A program made the position numbers and the translations under genes. DNA of 64,000 bases from Geodermatophilus sabuli (GTDB lineage Bacteria > Actinomycetota > Actinomycetes > Mycobacteriales > Geodermatophilaceae), in contig NZ_JAAGWF010000010.1 in NCBI RefSeq assembly GCF_010686765.1, forward strand, positions 124,001 to 188,000, read 5' to 3'. Below, piece after piece: positions 9,506-18,016 of the stretch (positions are counted from its first letter, which is position 1; every line of letters starts with the position of its first letter). The notes under the pieces were generated by a model. The model was given only the letters and a program-made list of their open reading frames with translations. It was not told the origin of the DNA and did no database searches.

Positions 9506-9931
9506 CTACTCGCCGGCCGTGCCTGCGGGGACGCACAGCACCGGCCGGTCGGAGATCTGCAGCAGCTTGTGCGGCACCGAGCCGAGGATGGCGCCGCGCA
9601 GCGGGCTCTCCCCGCTGGTGCCGACGACGATCACCCGCGCGTCGTGCCGGTCGGCCGCGTCGACCAGCGCCTGGGCGGGCTTGGCGTCGAGCACCTCGAC
9701 GACCGTCCGCACCCCGGCGGCGTCGGCCTCGGCCATGGCGTGCTCGACCGCCGCCCGGCCCATCTCGGCCAGCGCCCGCTGGTGCGCGCGGAACTCCTCG
9801 CCCAGGCCACCGGGGGGTTCGGCGCCGTAGACCAGGACCAGCGGCTCGTCGAAGCGGACCGCCAGCGAGACGGCCACGGCCAGCGCAGGGCGTGAGCCCG
9901 GCGACTCGTCGTACCCCAGGACGATGCTCAC
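9506..9931 (-). CDS. universal stress protein (UspA family)
   Basis: A single-domain Usp protein of 141 residues. It begins VSIVLGYDESPGSRPAL and carries the ATP-binding motif G-x2-G-x9-G-S as GTSG...GS near residue 113. The GTG start overlaps the stop of the upstream APC permease gene (GTGA), so the pair is one transcription and translation unit. Permease-Usp pairs are common in actinobacteria; the role may be to tune the transporter, but this is inference. Confidence 0.9.
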   Translation of the reverse strand: MSIVLGYDESPGSRPALAVAVSLAVRFDEPLVLVYGAEPPGGLGEEFRAHQRALAEMGRAAVEHAMAEADAAGVRTVVEVLDAKPAQALVDAADRHDARVIVVGTSGESPLRGAILGSVPHKLLQISDRPVLCVPAGTAGE

Positions 9932-11436
9932 CGCAGCTCCTCGTCGACCACGATGCGGTCGCCGGCGATCCCGGGCCGCTCCTGCCAGTACCTGCCGTCC
10001 CGGCTCCGCCAGACGAGCATCAGCACGACACCCAGCAGGAAGATGCCGACGCCGATGACCAGTGGCGGCCCGACTCCCAGCCAGGCCTGCCCGGTGTAGG
10101 AGTTCGCCGGGTCGGAGATGTCGCGGATCGCGAGCACCAGCAGCCAGATCAGCAGCCCCGCGCCCACCAGCGGGCCGAGGCCGATGAGCAGGAACGCCGA
10201 CGCGCTGCGGGTCAGCTGCCGCCGGTGGTAGACCGCGCAGGCGATGCCGGTCAGCGCGTAGTAGAAGGCGATCAGCAGGGACAGCGCGGTGATCGAGTCG
10301 AACAGCGCGTTCTCGCTGAGCAGGCTGACGACGACGAACCAGACGCTGGCGATGCCGCCCACCCACCAGGTCGACACGTCCGGGGTGCGGTGCCGCGGCG
10401 AGATGTGGCCGAAGCGGCGGGGGAACGCGTGCCGCCGCGCCATCGACAGCCCGGTGCGCGAGGCCGGGAGGATCGTCGTCTGGGTCGAGGCGATGGCGGC
10501 GGTGGCCACGGCCAGGAGGACCACCCAGTCCCAGCCGCCCATGACCTCGGTGGACAGCAGCGCGAAGATCGCCTCCTCCTCGTCGGCGTTGTCCGCGAGG
10601 AAGTCGGTGCCGGCGAAGGCGAGGACGGCGATGGCGACGCCGACGTAGGTGACCAGCAGGACGACCGTCGAGGCGATCGCGGCCCGGCCGGGGGTGGACG
10701 TCGAGTCGCGGGTCTCCTCGGTGAGGTTGACCGCCGACTCCCAGCCCCAGTAGGCGAACACACCGAGCAGCAGCCCGCCGGACAGCGCCGCCCCGCCGGC
10801 GCCGAACGGGTTGAGCCAGCTCCAGCTCGGGTCCAGCCCGCCGAGCGGGCTGTCACCGGTCACGCCGCGGACGATCGCCACCGCCGCGAACACCAGGAGG
10901 GCGACGGTCTGGGCGAGGATCAGACCGTTCTGCAGCCGCGCGGACAGCTCGGTGCCCAGCACGCAGATCCAGGTCATCAGCAGGATCAGCCCCACGGTGA
11001 GCACCGTGACCAGCAGCTGGTTCTCCGCCAGCGAGTCCAGGTTGAGCGTCCGCAGCGTGAAGACCACGCCCACGTTGGCCAGCGAGCCGATGATCAGGAC
11101 GCCGGTCATCGTGATCGCCCAGCCGCCGATCCAGCCGAACCACGGCCCCATCGCCCGGGTGACCCAGGAGAACGTCGTCCCGCAGTCGGGGTCGACCCGG
11201 TTGAGCGCGGCGAAGGCGGCCGCGATGAGGAGCATCGGCACGAACGAGGCCAGCAGGACGCCGGGGGTGTTGACGCCCACCAGGCCGACCAGGGCGCCGA
11301 TGATGGCCGCCAGCGAGTAGGCCGGCGAGGTCGAGGCCAGCCCGATCACGAGGGCGTCGACGAAGCCGATCGCACCCGGCCGGAGGGTCGGCTCCGCGGC
11401 CGATTCGGCGACGGGATCTACGGGGTCCGCGCTCAT
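9928..11436 (-). CDS. APC family amino acid/amine permease
   Basis: A 502-residue integral membrane transporter with about 12 hydrophobic helices. The first-helix motif GLASTSPAYSLAA and the DCGTTFSW segment after helix 2 are typical of APC-superfamily amino acid or polyamine permeases in actinobacteria. The C-terminus is cytoplasmic (RSRDGRYWQERP). It is cotranscribed with the stress protein downstream, and divergent from the saccharopine-dehydrogenase-like gene. Location within an amine/GABA block suggests uptake of an amino acid, GABA or polyamine. Confidence 0.88.
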   Translation of the reverse strand: MSADPVDPVAESAAEPTLRPGAIGFVDALVIGLASTSPAYSLAAIIGALVGLVGVNTPGVLLASFVPMLLIAAAFAALNRVDPDCGTTFSWVTRAMGPWFGWIGGWAITMTGVLIIGSLANVGVVFTLRTLNLDSLAENQLLVTVLTVGLILLMTWICVLGTELSARLQNGLILAQTVALLVFAAVAIVRGVTGDSPLGGLDPSWSWLNPFGAGGAALSGGLLLGVFAYWGWESAVNLTEETRDSTSTPGRAAIASTVVLLVTYVGVAIAVLAFAGTDFLADNADEEEAIFALLSTEVMGGWDWVVLLAVATAAIASTQTTILPASRTGLSMARRHAFPRRFGHISPRHRTPDVSTWWVGGIASVWFVVVSLLSENALFDSITALSLLIAFYYALTGIACAVYHRRQLTRSASAFLLIGLGPLVGAGLLIWLLVLAIRDISDPANSYTGQAWLGVGPPLVIGVGIFLLGVVLMLVWRSRDGRYWQERPGIAGDRIVVDEELR

Positions 11437-11470
11437 GCGACGGTTATCGCAGTCCAGGGGCCGGACGGCA

Positions 11471-11521
11471 AGGGTTTGGCGCTCCCAACCCTGGTCCGGC
11501 GACGGAACTCGTCGCTAGGGT
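11471..11521. promoter_or_regulatory. hairpin operator candidate and -10 element before the saccharopine-dehydrogenase-like gene
   Basis: Inverted repeat AGGGTTTGG (11471-11479) and CCCAACCCT (11484-11492) has one mismatch and a four-base loop. GTCGCTAG follows at 11511-11518 and overlaps a TAGGGT -10-like hexamer (11516-11521), 23 bases before the ATG at 11545. The GTCGCTAG half-site matches the motif found in the catabolic region further on, but no second half is visible here. Confidence 0.4.
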
Positions 11522-11544
11522 GACCGCCACCGTTGGAGGTCCCC

Positions 11545-12753
11545 ATGCGCATCCTGCTCGTCGGCGCCGGAGGCGTCGGCAGCGCGGTGGCCGCGATCGC
11601 CGCGCGCCGCCCCTTCGTCGAACGACTCGTCGTCAGTGACTACGACCCGGCTCGCGCCGAGAAGGCGGTCGCCGCGACCGGCGACCCACGCTTCGTGGCC
11701 GCCCGGGTGGACGCGAGCGACGAGGCCGCCGTCCGGGCGCTGCTCGCCGAGCACCGCTGCGAGGTCCTGCTCAACGCCACCGACCCGCGGTTCGTCATGC
11801 CGCTGTTCCGTGCCGCGCTGGCCGCCGGCGTGGACTACCTGGACATGGCGATGTCGCTGTCGCGTCCGCACCCCGAGCAGCCCTGGTCGAAGACCGGCGT
11901 CAAGCTCGGCGACGAGCAGTTCGCGCTGGCCGGCGAGTGGGCGGCGGCCGGGCGGCTCGCGCTGGTCGGCATCGGGGTCGAGCCGGGCCTGTCCGACGTC
12001 TTCGCCCGCTACGCCGCCGACCACCTGTTCTCCGAGATCGACGAGCTCGGCGTGCGCGACGGGTCGGACCTGACCGTGCGGGGCCACGACTTCGCGCCGT
12101 CCTTCTCCATCTGGACGACGATCGAGGAGTGCCTCAACCCACCGGTCGTGTGGGAGCGGGAGCGCGGCTGGTACACGACCGAGCCGTTCAGCGAGCCCGA
12201 GGTCTTCGACTTCCCCGAGGGCATCGGGCCGGTGGAGTGCGTGAACGTGGAGCACGAGGAGGTGCTCCTCATGCCGCGATGGGTCGACGCCCGCCGGGTG
12301 ACGTTCAAGTACGGCCTGGGCTCGCACTTCATCGAGATCCTCAAGGTGCTGCACGAGACCGGCCTGGACTCGACGACGCCGGTGCGGGTCGGCGACGTCG
12401 AGGTCTCCCCGCGTGACGTGGTCGCCGCGGCGCTGCCCGACCCGGCCGGGCTGGGCGAGCTCATGACCGGCAGGACCTGCGCCGGGTTGTGGGTGAGCGG
12501 CACGGGCACCGACGGCCGGCCGCGGCAGGTCTACCTCTACCACGTGGTGGACAACGCCTGGTCGATGGCCGAGTACGGCGCCCAGGCCGTCGTCTGGCAG
12601 ACCGCGGTCAACCCCGTGGTCGCCCTGGAGCTGCTGGCGACCGGGCAGTGGCGGGGCAGCGGCGTCCTCGGCCCCGAGGCGTTCGACGCGGTGCCCTTCC
12701 TCGAGCTGCTGACCGCCTACGGCTCCCCCTGGGGCCTGCGCGACGGCGGCTGA
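11545..12753 (+). CDS. saccharopine dehydrogenase-like NAD(P)-dependent oxidoreductase
   Basis: A 402-residue protein with an N-terminal Rossmann domain: MRILLVGAGGVGSAVAAIA (GxGxxG) and a strand-2 acid at SDYDPARA. The catalytic domain follows, with GIGVEPGLSDVFARYAAD. Saccharopine-dehydrogenase-like proteins act on amino acid/2-oxo acid adducts; the substrate here is unknown. The ATG at 11545 has GGAGG six bases upstream. It is convergent with gabT and separated from it by a hairpin. A link to lysine or GABA metabolism is inferred from its neighbours. Confidence 0.85.
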   Translation: MRILLVGAGGVGSAVAAIAARRPFVERLVVSDYDPARAEKAVAATGDPRFVAARVDASDEAAVRALLAEHRCEVLLNATDPRFVMPLFRAALAAGVDYLDMAMSLSRPHPEQPWSKTGVKLGDEQFALAGEWAAAGRLALVGIGVEPGLSDVFARYAADHLFSEIDELGVRDGSDLTVRGHDFAPSFSIWTTIEECLNPPVVWERERGWYTTEPFSEPEVFDFPEGIGPVECVNVEHEEVLLMPRWVDARRVTFKYGLGSHFIEILKVLHETGLDSTTPVRVGDVEVSPRDVVAAALPDPAGLGELMTGRTCAGLWVSGTGTDGRPRQVYLYHVVDNAWSMAEYGAQAVVWQTAVNPVVALELLATGQWRGSGVLGPEAFDAVPFLELLTAYGSPWGLRDGG

Positions 12754-12757
12754 AGGA

Positions 12758-12799
12758 GGACCCCTCGCTCTGCTCGGGCCGGGCCCCTGCGAGGGGGCC
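12758..12799. terminator. bidirectional hairpin terminator before gabT end
   Basis: Arms GGACCCCTCGC (12758-12768) and GCGAGGGGGCC (12789-12799) pair with one mismatch around a 20-base loop. It sits between convergent genes and resembles the hairpin at 7433-7490 in its GGAGGACCCC left side. Confidence 0.65.
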
Positions 12800-12801
12800 G
12801 C

Positions 12802-14160
12802 TCAGCCGGCCGGGGCGTGGGCGGCGAAGGCGGCGTCCAGGACGTCGAGGGCGTCGGCCAGCAGCTCCTGGCCGATGACCAGCGGGGGCAGGAAGCGCAG
12901 CACGTTGCCGAACGTGCCGGCGGTCAGGGTGATGACGCCCTCGGCGTGGCAGGCCTTCGAGATGGCGGCGGTCAGCCCGGCGTCCGGCTCGGTCGTACCG
13001 GGCCGGACGATCTCGGCGGCCAGCATGGCGCCTCGCCCCCGGACGTCCCCGATCACGCCGGTGCGCTCCTGCAGGGCCCGCAGCCGCGGCAGCATGGCGG
13101 CCTCGATGGCGCGGGCGGCACCGGCGAGGTCCTGCTCGCGCATGGTCGCGATGGTGGCCAGCGCGGCGGCGCAGGCCACCGGGTTGCCGCCGTAGGTGCC
13201 GCCGAGACCGCCGGTGTGGACGGCGTCGAGCAGCTCGGCCCGGCCGGTCAGCCCCGCCAGTGGCAGGCCGCCGGCCATGCCCTTGGCGGTCGTCACCAGG
13301 TCGGGCACGACCCCCTCGTGCTCGGCGGCGAACCAGGCGCCGGTGCGGCAGAAGCCGGTCTGCACCTCGTCGGCGATGAACACCGCGCCGGAGCGGGCGC
13401 ACCAGTCGGCCAGGGCGGGCAGGAAGCCCGGCGCCGGGACGACGAAGCCGCCCTCCCCCTGGATCGGCTCGATCAGCACCGCGGCGACGTTCTCCCCGCC
13501 GACCTGCGTCTCGACGAGGGCCAGCGCCCGCGCGGCGGCCTGCTCCCCCGTCATCCCCGGCTCGTCCCGAAAGGGATAGGACATCGGGACCCGGTAGACC
13601 TCACCGGCGAAGGGCCCGAACCCGTTCTTGTAGGGCATGTTCTTGGCGGTCAGCGCCATCGTGAGGTTGGTGCGGCCGTGGTAGGCGTGGTCGAAGACGA
13701 CGACGGCCGAGCGGCGGGTGGCCACGCGGGCCACCTTGACCGCGTTCTCCACGGCCTCGGCGCCGGAGTTGAACAGCGCCGTCCGCTTCTCGTGGTCGCC
13801 GGGGGTGAGCCGGGCCAGCTCCTCGCTGACGGCCACGTAGCCCTCGTACGGCCCGACCATGAAACAGGTGTGGGTGAAGGCGGCGACCTGCGCCTGCACG
13901 GCGGCCACGACCTCCGGCGCGGCGTGGCCGACGCTGGTCACGGCGATCCCGGAGCCGAGGTCGATGAAGGAGTTGCCGTCGACGTCGACGACCACGGCGC
14001 CGCCGGCGCGCTCGACGTACACGGGCAGGACGCTGCCCACGGCCGAGGTGACCGCACCCGCCCGGCGGGCGGCCAGTTCGCGGGACCGGGGGCCGGGCAC
14101 CTCGGTGACGAGCCGCCGCTCCTGGGTCACGGCGTCGGTTCGGGCGAGCACGTCGGTCAT
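12802..14160 (-). CDS. gabT: 4-aminobutyrate aminotransferase
   Basis: A class III aminotransferase of 452 residues that converts GABA and 2-oxoglutarate to succinate semialdehyde and glutamate. The PLP lysine is Lys293 in TTAKGMAGGLPLAG; FIADEVQTGFCRTG, NSGAEAVENAVK and FDHAYHGRT are all GabT-like. GAGGAG precedes the ATG by about nine bases. No succinate-semialdehyde dehydrogenase is seen in the window. It is divergent from a PucR-type regulator, a common pairing in which the regulator controls gabT. Confidence 0.92.
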   Translation of the reverse strand: MTDVLARTDAVTQERRLVTEVPGPRSRELAARRAGAVTSAVGSVLPVYVERAGGAVVVDVDGNSFIDLGSGIAVTSVGHAAPEVVAAVQAQVAAFTHTCFMVGPYEGYVAVSEELARLTPGDHEKRTALFNSGAEAVENAVKVARVATRRSAVVVFDHAYHGRTNLTMALTAKNMPYKNGFGPFAGEVYRVPMSYPFRDEPGMTGEQAAARALALVETQVGGENVAAVLIEPIQGEGGFVVPAPGFLPALADWCARSGAVFIADEVQTGFCRTGAWFAAEHEGVVPDLVTTAKGMAGGLPLAGLTGRAELLDAVHTGGLGGTYGGNPVACAAALATIATMREQDLAGAARAIEAAMLPRLRALQERTGVIGDVRGRGAMLAAEIVRPGTTEPDAGLTAAISKACHAEGVITLTAGTFGNVLRFLPPLVIGQELLADALDVLDAAFAAHAPAG

Positions 14161-14257
14161 GTCTCCAGCTCCTCGCAGCCCGGCCACCCCCGTCGGGGCA
14201 GACCCTCCGCTCAGCGTGGGCCTCCCGGCGCCCCGTCGGTACCGTCCACCACGGCGT

Positions 14258-14273
14258 CCCGGGGGCGCCCGGG
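14258..14273. promoter_or_regulatory. inverted repeat upstream of pucR-type gene
   Basis: CCCGGG-GGCG-CCCGGG lies 25 bases before the regulator's GTG at 14298, in the 137-base divergent region shared with gabT. It could be an operator, but such GC palindromes arise easily in this composition. Confidence 0.25.
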
Positions 14274-14297
14274 TGTCCACATCGTCGGAGGTCTGCC

Positions 14298-15815
14298 GTG
14301 CCGGTCACCGTCGCGACGCTGCTGGACACCGCCGCACTGGAGCTGACGCTGCACACCTCCGCCGCCGCCGCCGACCGTCCCGTCTCCTGGGTGCACGTGA
14401 GCGAGCTGGCCGACCCGACCCCCTTCCTCGAGGGCGGCGAGCTGCTGCTCAGCACCGGGTTGACCCTCCCGGCCGACGCGGCGGGACAGCGGGACTACGT
14501 CCGGCGGCTGGCCGGGGCCGGCGTGGTCGCCCTCGGGCTGGGCACCGGCCTGAGCCTCGCGAAGGTGCCGGAGGAGCTGGTGGCCGCGGCCGACGCGCAC
14601 GGACTCGCCGTGCTGGAGGTGCCGCGGCAGACGCCGTTCATCGCGCTCTCGCGGGCGGTCTCCAGCGCGCTCGCGGCCGAGGAGTACGCGGCCGTCGCGC
14701 GCGCGTCGGCGGTCCAGCAGGAGCTGACCCGCGCCGCCGTCGCCCCCGGTGCACCGGCCACCCTCGTCGACCGGCTGGCCCGGCACCTCGGCGGGTGGGC
14801 GCTGCTCACCGACGCCGCCGGGACGCCGGTGGAGGCGGCGCCGCCCGGTGCACGGGCCCGCGCCGGCACCCTCGCACCCGCGCTCGACCGGCTGCGCGGC
14901 ACGCGCTCCCCGGCCGGGGCAGCGCTCACCCGTCCCGACGAGACGGTGCTGCTGCAGTCACTGGGCACCGGGACGCGCACGCGCGGGTTCCTCGCCGTCG
15001 GGCGCCCGGGGTCGTTCCCGGCCGCCGACCGGCACGTGGTCAACGCGGCCGCCCTGCTGCTGACCCTGCGGCTGGAGCAGTCCCGGGCGCTCGACAGCGC
15101 CACGGCCGCGCTGCGGGCCGCGTTGCTGCGGCTGCTGCTGGCCGGGGAGGAGGCGTCGGTGGTCCCCGCGGTCGCCGCGCTGGGCGAGCGGCTGCCGACC
15201 GAGCCGGTGCGCCCGCTGGTCCTCCTCGGCAGCGCGGAGCAGCGGGCGGCCGCCGTCGACGTGGCCGCCGACGCCGCGGCGCAGGACCGCGAGCCGGTGT
15301 TCGCCGCGGAGCTGGAGAGCGCGCTGGTCGTCCTGGTCGCCGCCGACGGGCCGCTGGACCGGCGGCTGGCCGTCCTGCCCGAGCGGGTGCGCGGAGCCGT
15401 CGTCGGGACGGCGCCCCCGGTGTCGTGGGACCGGCTGGCCGAGGGCGTCCGGCAGGCCCGCCAGGCCGCCGAGCACGGCCGCGCGACCGGCCGCCCGGTC
15501 ACCGGCTCCGCCGACGTCGCGGGCCAGGGCCTGGCCGCGCTGCTCGACCCGGACGCCACGGCCGCGTTCGCCGAGGCGGCGCTCGCCCCGCTGGTCGCCG
15601 CCGACCGGGCCGGGCCGGGCGAGCTGGTCGAGTCGCTGCGGGCGTGGCTGGCCGCGCACGGCCAGTGGGAGCCCGCGGCCGCCCGCCTCGGCGTCCACCG
15701 GCACACGCTGCGCAAGCGCATCCACCGGGTCCAGGAGCTGCTGGGCCGCGACCTGGACTCCCCCGGCGTCCGGGCCGAACTGTGGGTGGCCCTGCACCCT
15801 CCGGCTCGTCCCTAG
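14298..15815 (+). CDS. PucR family transcriptional regulator
   Basis: A 505-residue regulator with the PucR N-terminal ligand domain (about 1-130; SWVHVSELADPTPFLEGGELLLSTG is split by family-typical residues) and a C-terminal PucR helix-turn-helix of the HTH_30 type (WLAAHGQWEPAAARLGVHRH then TLRKRIHRVQELLGRDL). GGAGG lies upstream of the GTG start. Members often activate purine or GABA catabolic genes. Divergence from gabT makes gabT the likely target; whether it also acts on the large catabolic region that follows is open. Confidence 0.92.
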   Translation: MPVTVATLLDTAALELTLHTSAAAADRPVSWVHVSELADPTPFLEGGELLLSTGLTLPADAAGQRDYVRRLAGAGVVALGLGTGLSLAKVPEELVAAADAHGLAVLEVPRQTPFIALSRAVSSALAAEEYAAVARASAVQQELTRAAVAPGAPATLVDRLARHLGGWALLTDAAGTPVEAAPPGARARAGTLAPALDRLRGTRSPAGAALTRPDETVLLQSLGTGTRTRGFLAVGRPGSFPAADRHVVNAAALLLTLRLEQSRALDSATAALRAALLRLLLAGEEASVVPAVAALGERLPTEPVRPLVLLGSAEQRAAAVDVAADAAAQDREPVFAAELESALVVLVAADGPLDRRLAVLPERVRGAVVGTAPPVSWDRLAEGVRQARQAAEHGRATGRPVTGSADVAGQGLAALLDPDATAAFAEAALAPLVAADRAGPGELVESLRAWLAAHGQWEPAAARLGVHRHTLRKRIHRVQELLGRDLDSPGVRAELWVALHPPARP

Positions 15816-15865
15816 CGGCTTGGGGCGGCTCCAGCGGCGCGCCGGCGCGCGCCCGCCCGGTGGGC

Positions 15866-17077
15866 TCAGCCGGGCACCCGGAGGCCCGGGACGGCGACCC
15901 GCCGGTGCACCAGGACGAAGCAGACCGCGCTGCCGGCGAGCGCGACCGCGCAGCCGCCCCAGGACAGCGCGTACCCGCCCGTGAGGTCGGCGGCCAGCCC
16001 GAACGCCCAGGGCGCGACCAGCGCGCCGAGGAAGTAGCCGGTGGACATGAGGGCGATCGCCCGGCCCACCGCCCACGGCGCCCGGTCGACGACGACCGCG
16101 TGGATCGTGCTGGCCCCGGCCAGGTTGCCGAAGAGGCCGACGACCGCGCCGACGACCACCAGGACCAGCGGGCTGCCCGCCGTCGACCACAGCAGCAGCA
16201 CGCCGAGCAGCGCGAGGCCCGCCAGCCCGGCCGCGACCAGCGCCCGCCGCGGCGGCCCGACCCGGTCGGACAGCCGGGCCACGAGCACCATGGCCACCAC
16301 CCCGGCGCCGGTGCCGGCCGCGGAGACCGCACCGGCCGTGGCCGTCCCGACCCCCGCATCGGTCAGCGAGAGCACCAGCCAGGACAGCAGCGGCTGGGAG
16401 CCGGCGATGAACAGGAACGCGGCCAGGGGCAGCAGCGCGAACCCGGGCGGCAGCGGCCGGTCCGGCTCCGCCGTCGCGGCGACGCCCCGGCCGCGGGCGG
16501 CGGGACGGGCCGGCAGCAGCAGCCCCCCGGCGACGGCGGTGGCCGCCGCGACGACCGCGAGGGCCAGGGCCACCCCCTCCCAGCCGACGGAGCGCGCCAC
16601 CGCCGGCCCGGCGAGGGCGAGCACCGTCGCCATGAGCGGTACGCCGGCGGTCTTGACGGTGAGGTCCCGCCCGGCGCGTCCCGCCGGCGCCGTCGCGGCC
16701 ACCGCCATGCTCGTCCCCGCGTTGCCCAGCGCGTAGCCCACGCCCGCGACGCCGGCGGCCAGGCCCAGCACCAGCGCCGAGGGGAAGGCCACCGACGCCA
16801 GCAGGCAGCCGGCCACCACCACCTGGTCCACGACGATGCAGCGCCGGGCACCCCAGGGCTGGGCGACCCGCGCGGCCACCAGCGAGCCCAGGCCGGTGAG
16901 GCCGTAGAACAGGCCGATCAGCAGGCCGAGGCCACCGCGCGAGAGGTCGAGGTCGGCCCGGATCTCGGGACCCAGGTAGCCGTAGAGGAACGCCGGCGCC
17001 GTGCCCGCGCCCATGGCCGCGGTGCAGACGGCGACGACCGCGGCCCGCCGGCCCACCACCGAGCTGGGGTCCGCCAT
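15866..17077 (-). CDS. MFS transporter
   Basis: A 403-residue major facilitator protein with about 12 transmembrane helices. The loop after helix 2 shows GLGSLVAARVAQPWGARR, the degenerate A-motif. Helix-rich Ala/Gly/Leu segments continue to the end. I chose the ATG at 17077 (MADPSSVVGRRAAVV) because the first helix follows it; an upstream start at 17164 would add a polar proline-rich tail. It is divergent from the TIM-barrel/SDR/luciferase-like operon and has its own plausible promoter. The substrate is unknown, but it may import the compound degraded by the neighbouring genes. Confidence 0.85.
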   Translation of the reverse strand: MADPSSVVGRRAAVVAVCTAAMGAGTAPAFLYGYLGPEIRADLDLSRGGLGLLIGLFYGLTGLGSLVAARVAQPWGARRCIVVDQVVVAGCLLASVAFPSALVLGLAAGVAGVGYALGNAGTSMAVAATAPAGRAGRDLTVKTAGVPLMATVLALAGPAVARSVGWEGVALALAVVAAATAVAGGLLLPARPAARGRGVAATAEPDRPLPPGFALLPLAAFLFIAGSQPLLSWLVLSLTDAGVGTATAGAVSAAGTGAGVVAMVLVARLSDRVGPPRRALVAAGLAGLALLGVLLLWSTAGSPLVLVVVGAVVGLFGNLAGASTIHAVVVDRAPWAVGRAIALMSTGYFLGALVAPWAFGLAADLTGGYALSWGGCAVALAGSAVCFVLVHRRVAVPGLRVPG

Positions 17078-17134
17078 CCGCGCCCGCCCATCGCCACCAC
17101 CGGCCGGACCCCGGGCGGCCGGGCGGGTGGACCG

Positions 17135-17164
17135 ACCGTAGGTGAGACCCGGAGCACAACTCAA
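17135..17164 (-). promoter_or_regulatory. promoter of the MFS transporter gene
   Basis: Reading on the minus strand, -35 TTGAGT (17164-17159), an 18-base spacer and -10 TACGGT (17140-17135). The 20-base operator at 17171-17190 lies six bases upstream of this -35. Confidence 0.5.
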
Positions 17165-17170
17165 GCTTCC

Positions 17171-17196
17171 GTCGCTGGTGCTCTAGCGACTACGGT
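17171..17196. promoter_or_regulatory. 20-base inverted-repeat operator with adjacent -10 (leaderless start)
   Basis: GTCGCTG-GTGCTC-TAGCGAC (17171-17190) has matching six-base arms GTCGCT/AGCGAC. TACGGT directly follows at 17191-17196 and is seven bases before the GTG at 17204, so the plus-strand mRNA may be leaderless. One of a set of repeats described in the findings. Confidence 0.6.
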
Positions 17197-17203
17197 CAGC
17201 CGG

Positions 17204-17992
17204 GTGACGGCCGGCCGGGTGGTGTCCCTGTCCGCCGGCACCGTGCTCGACGCGCGACCCGACGACGCCCTCGACGCCGCGGCGGCCGCGGGCTTCGACG
17301 CCTTCGGCACCCGGTGGGACCCCGAGCACGCGATCGGCTCGCTGCGGCGCCGGATCGACGACAGCGGCCTGGCCCTGCTCGACCTGGAGGTGGTGCGGCT
17401 GGGCCCCGGGACGCCGGTCGGGCACCACCGCCCCTGGGTGGACGCCGCCGCGGAGCTCGGCGCCCGCTTCCTGCTGGTGGTGAGCTCGCACGACGACCCC
17501 GCCCGCACGGCCGACGAGCTGGCCACGCTGGCCGGCTGGTGCGCGCCCGCGGGGGTCACCGTGGCGCTGGAGTTCATGCGGTTCACCGCCGTCCCCACCC
17601 TGCACGCCGCCGGCGAGCTGGTGCGGGCCGCCGGCGGCACGGGCCTGACCGTCCTCGTCGACGTCCTGCACCTGCAGCGCGGCGGGGAGACCCCGGCCGA
17701 CCTCACCCGGCCCGGCGCCCCACCGGTCGGCTACCTCCAGCTGTGCGACGCGCCCGCCGACCCGCCCGGCGACCTGGCGGCGCTGGCCGAGGAGGCACGG
17801 CACGGGCGGCTGTTCCCCGGCGACGGCGAGCTGCCGCTGGCCGACGTCCTCGCCGCCCTGCCGGCCGACCTGCCCGTCTGCGTCGAGGTGCAGTCCGACA
17901 CCTGGTCGCGGCAGCTCGACGTGCCCGCGCGGGCGCGGCGGGCGATGGACAGCGTCCGCGGCCTGCTGGGTGCGCCGCACCCGGCGCACTGA
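17204..17992 (+). CDS. sugar phosphate isomerase/epimerase-like TIM-barrel protein
   Basis: A 262-residue protein of the xylose-isomerase-like TIM-barrel group (IolE/IolI-like). Seen are SLSAGTVLDARPDDALDAA (strand 1), VALEFMRF (metal-ligand Glu), VLVDVLHLQRGGE (Asp and His), YLQLCDAP, and the terminal VCVEVQS with a Glu near the last strand. The metal-ligand pattern Glu/Asp/His/Glu seems kept, so it is probably active. The GTG at 17204 is seven bases after a -10-like TACGGT, so no leader is expected. First gene of a three-gene operon with an SDR and a luciferase-like enzyme. Its substrate may be a non-sugar intermediate. Confidence 0.82.
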   Translation: MTAGRVVSLSAGTVLDARPDDALDAAAAAGFDAFGTRWDPEHAIGSLRRRIDDSGLALLDLEVVRLGPGTPVGHHRPWVDAAAELGARFLLVVSSHDDPARTADELATLAGWCAPAGVTVALEFMRFTAVPTLHAAGELVRAAGGTGLTVLVDVLHLQRGGETPADLTRPGAPPVGYLQLCDAPADPPGDLAALAEEARHGRLFPGDGELPLADVLAALPADLPVCVEVQSDTWSRQLDVPARARRAMDSVRGLLGAPHPAH

Positions 17993-18016
17993 CCCGCACG
18001 ACGACGAGGAGGGCAC

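Noticed and set aside
9892-11523. A long plus-strand open frame opposite the APC permease gene
   Set aside because: Antisense frames stay open at this GC content. The minus-strand frame has the transmembrane pattern and family motifs; the plus-strand product is a Gln/His/Asp-rich low-complexity sequence.
15837-15850. Perfect palindrome GCGCGCCGGCGCGC between PucR-type and MFS genes
   Set aside because: No loop for a terminator hairpin and composed only of G and C; such palindromes are expected by chance here. It may still help termination but I cannot support it.
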